A stretch of DNA of 64,000 nucleotides from an uncultured Eubacteriales bacterium (GTDB lineage: Bacteria; Bacillota; Clostridia; Christensenellales; CAG-917). The stretch is from the NCBI GenBank assembly GCA_900545885.1, contig URAF01000011.1, positions 1 through 64,000 on the forward strand, written 5' to 3'. A model generated the notes under the pieces. It worked only from the letters and a program-made list of their open reading frames with translations, made no database searches and was not told the DNA's origin. The translations under genes were made by a program, and so were the position numbers. This document shows positions 62,266 through 64,000 of this stretch, in pieces. The first letter of the stretch is position 1; each line of letters opens with the position of its first letter.

Positions 62266-63966
62266 CTAGGAAAAAAGCGCGGCAAGCGTTCCGACAATCA
62301 GTCCTGCGGTGATTGTACAAAGAACGGCAATCGCTCTTTCGTGACGTTTAAGGAAGACAAACCGCGAAACGAGTATCAGGCAAAGCACGTAGCAAACAAG
62401 CCCCGCAACGCTCACCGACATAGGTACGGAAGCAAAGGAAACCGAGCCTATTGCGGAGCTGAAAGCCTTGAACGGAAGGAACAGCCAATCGAATATTCCG
62501 ACCAGTCCGTGCAAAGTGGTAATCAGCGCAAAAGGCGTGATTATCAGCAAAATCGTATAGATTAACATCATATACGGCAAAATCAGCACATTTGACAGAA
62601 TGAACAAAGTCTGCACTTCCCCGAAGAAATAAGCGGCAAAAGGAATGGTCGCAAGGTTGGCGGCAATGGCAACCGCGGACGCTTCGGAAATCCTTATCAA
62701 CAAACGGCGCAACGGTTTTTCCTTGACCGTAACGTAAGCGCGTTTTTCGCGGTCGAATACGCTGTAACTCACCGCCCTGTCCGACATATACACCGCGCGC
62801 ATACCGCCTTGCAGCACCGAACCGCAGTCGACGGGAACGGTCTGTCTTGTCTTTTCGGACAATATCGAAGGGGCTATACGGTTGGTGGCTTTCATAAAGA
62901 GCGAAGTTATCGGGTCTGCGAAAGTCACTATTCCGAATACTGCGAAAACCGAGAGAAGAAATCCCGCGTGCATAACCGCGAACGGGTTGAACAGCATTAT
63001 TAGAAATGCGGCAAGACAAAGCGAAGACATGACGTCGCGTTTGAAACCGCAGACGGAACCGAAGTTGAAAACCGCAGTCATTACGAACGCTCGTATTGCC
63101 GACGGAGTAAAAGAACACAGCGCAACGTAGAAAAACGTAAGAACTAGAACGACGGCAAAGGATATTTTGCGGTTTAGCCGCAGTTTGTTGAGCAACCAGA
63201 AAACCGCCGTCGCAAGCGCCGTTACGTGCAGACCGCTCACCGCAAGCACGTGAGCCATACCCGCCGCTTTTACGTCACCGTACAAAACGTCATCCATCGC
63301 GCCTTTGTCACCGAGTATCAATGCAACCGCGATTGTCGCCGTGTCGTAATCGGTGTTGCGGAAAAACATCTCTTTGATTGCAAGTTGCAGATTGAGAGGA
63401 AAAGACGGTTCGCCGTCCGCGACGAACTCCGCGTCCGTTGCGTATATTTCGAAAACGTCGCCGCCGAATACGTGATAGGCAAAGTAACTGTCAAAGGCTT
63501 CGTGAGCATTCGACGTCAGCCTGCCCGAAAGTCTGATGACGTCGCCCGCACCGAAAGCGGGAGCACCCGAAAGGTAAAAGCGCACTTCTGCTTTTCCGTC
63601 AAGGCGTTGTCCGTCTATATAAACGTCTTCGACCGTAAAAGTTGCAATTTTGTCTTCGACGATTATTTCGCTTCCGACCGTGGCGGTCATTTCTCCGCTG
63701 TAATCGGGAACAAGTTTTGCGTCGTACAAATCCGCCGCGGCGCACATTGCCACAAATCCCGCAAGCGCGGAAAACACAAGGTAGGAAAATTTGCGCGAAG
63801 ACGGCAAAACGGCGGTTATTACCGCCGCCGCCAACATTATAAAGAAAGGTATAAGTCTGAAAAGGTGATTGACGGAATAAAGGGCTTCGGACAACAATAT
63901 TCCTACAAGAAGAAAGAAAACGGCAAAGCAAACGGGTCTGTTGTTGAATAAACGCCGTTTGCTCAT
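62266..63966 (-). CDS. comEC: ComEC/Rec2-family DNA uptake channel, short form
   Basis: A 566-residue membrane protein with a DUF4131-like N-terminal OB domain (about 70-195) and the competence core: LGDKGAMDDVLYGDVKAAGM then HVLAVSGLHVTAL (about 215-250), followed by about eight membrane segments. ComEC translocates single-stranded DNA during transformation. The C-terminal metallo-beta-lactamase domain of the long Bacillus form is absent; short forms exist elsewhere. No other com gene is in view. Ribosome binding site before ATG 63966 is poor. Confidence 0.88.
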   Translation of the reverse strand: MSKRRLFNNRPVCFAVFFLLVGILLSEALYSVNHLFRLIPFFIMLAAAVITAVLPSSRKFSYLVFSALAGFVAMCAAADLYDAKLVPDYSGEMTATVGSEIIVEDKIATFTVEDVYIDGQRLDGKAEVRFYLSGAPAFGAGDVIRLSGRLTSNAHEAFDSYFAYHVFGGDVFEIYATDAEFVADGEPSFPLNLQLAIKEMFFRNTDYDTATIAVALILGDKGAMDDVLYGDVKAAGMAHVLAVSGLHVTALATAVFWLLNKLRLNRKISFAVVLVLTFFYVALCSFTPSAIRAFVMTAVFNFGSVCGFKRDVMSSLCLAAFLIMLFNPFAVMHAGFLLSVFAVFGIVTFADPITSLFMKATNRIAPSILSEKTRQTVPVDCGSVLQGGMRAVYMSDRAVSYSVFDREKRAYVTVKEKPLRRLLIRISEASAVAIAANLATIPFAAYFFGEVQTLFILSNVLILPYMMLIYTILLIITPFALITTLHGLVGIFDWLFLPFKAFSSAIGSVSFASVPMSVSVAGLVCYVLCLILVSRFVFLKRHERAIAVLCTITAGLIVGTLAALFS

Positions 63967-64000
63967 GGTCTTACATAAGGGGCGCAGGCACGCCCGTAAC

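Noticed and set aside
1..64000. Prophage, insertion sequence or conjugative element
   Set aside because: No integrase, transposase, terminase or mobilisation gene is visible; the only mobile-like signs are the short repeats near tRNA-Thr.

Overview
The window reads as a chromosomal segment of an anaerobic, low-redox Firmicutes (class Clostridia), probably a gut lineage. The evidence is an HrcA/CIRCE heat-shock locus, an NAD(P)-linked [FeFe]-hydrogenase operon, indolepyruvate:ferredoxin oxidoreductase, meso-diaminopimelate dehydrogenase, a DUF3784 protein, a GGGtGRT protein, strong AGGAGG-type ribosome binding sites and frequent TTG starts. Species cannot be fixed from the sequence; a Christensenellales-like lineage is only a guess. 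No prophage, transposase or CRISPR array is visible, and most genes lie on the minus strand in tightly packed operons.

Left part (1-10 kb): dnaJ (cut by the window edge), dnaK, grpE and hrcA form a heat-shock operon with a CIRCE operator just downstream of its promoter. Then come a DUF3784 membrane protein, a repeat-rich spacer ending in tRNA-Thr(CGT), a glycerophosphodiesterase, a PAP2 phosphatase, a MATE exporter, tRNA-Glu(CTC) and a probable 6S RNA. From 10.3 to 17.6 kb two plus-strand genes encode a 1477-residue surface protein with two metallophosphoesterase domains and an MMPL/RND-type exporter.

Middle part (17.8-35 kb): a ten-gene minus-strand operon joins all four subunits of an Hnd-type NAD(P)-linked [FeFe]-hydrogenase to a six-gene putative sensory/regulatory set: a second hydrogenase-like protein, two DRTGG proteins, two GHKL ATPases and a PHP-domain protein. 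nadE follows. A divergent glycerol dehydrogenase/dihydroxyacetone kinase operon routes glycerol into glycolysis. Next are tRNA-Leu(GAG), an AT-rich orphan gene, a coiled-coil protein, a fused RsmD-CoaD protein, 5-formyl-THF cyclo-ligase and alanine racemase.

Right part (35-64 kb): an aryl/acyl-acid operon (ACT protein, PaaK, IorB, IorA, acyl-CoA synthetase, aconitase-like hydratase), a DUF2156-GNAT fusion, three uncharacterised membrane proteins, valS, pgsA, a HAD phosphatase with ddh, an apparently antitoxin-less mazF, nnrD, recX with ilvE, yigZ with tyrS, and a lipoprotein gene with a frameshift near its end. Then come a GGGtGRT gene whose 3' end and terminator are tandemly repeated, its NifU-like partner, a DUF1508-like membrane protein and a short ComEC.

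The most unusual points are the single operon holding both catalytic and sensory hydrogenase modules, the RsmD-CoaD fusion, and duplications of gene 3' ends with their terminators, clear at the GGGtGRT gene and tRNA-Thr and weak at tRNA-Glu.
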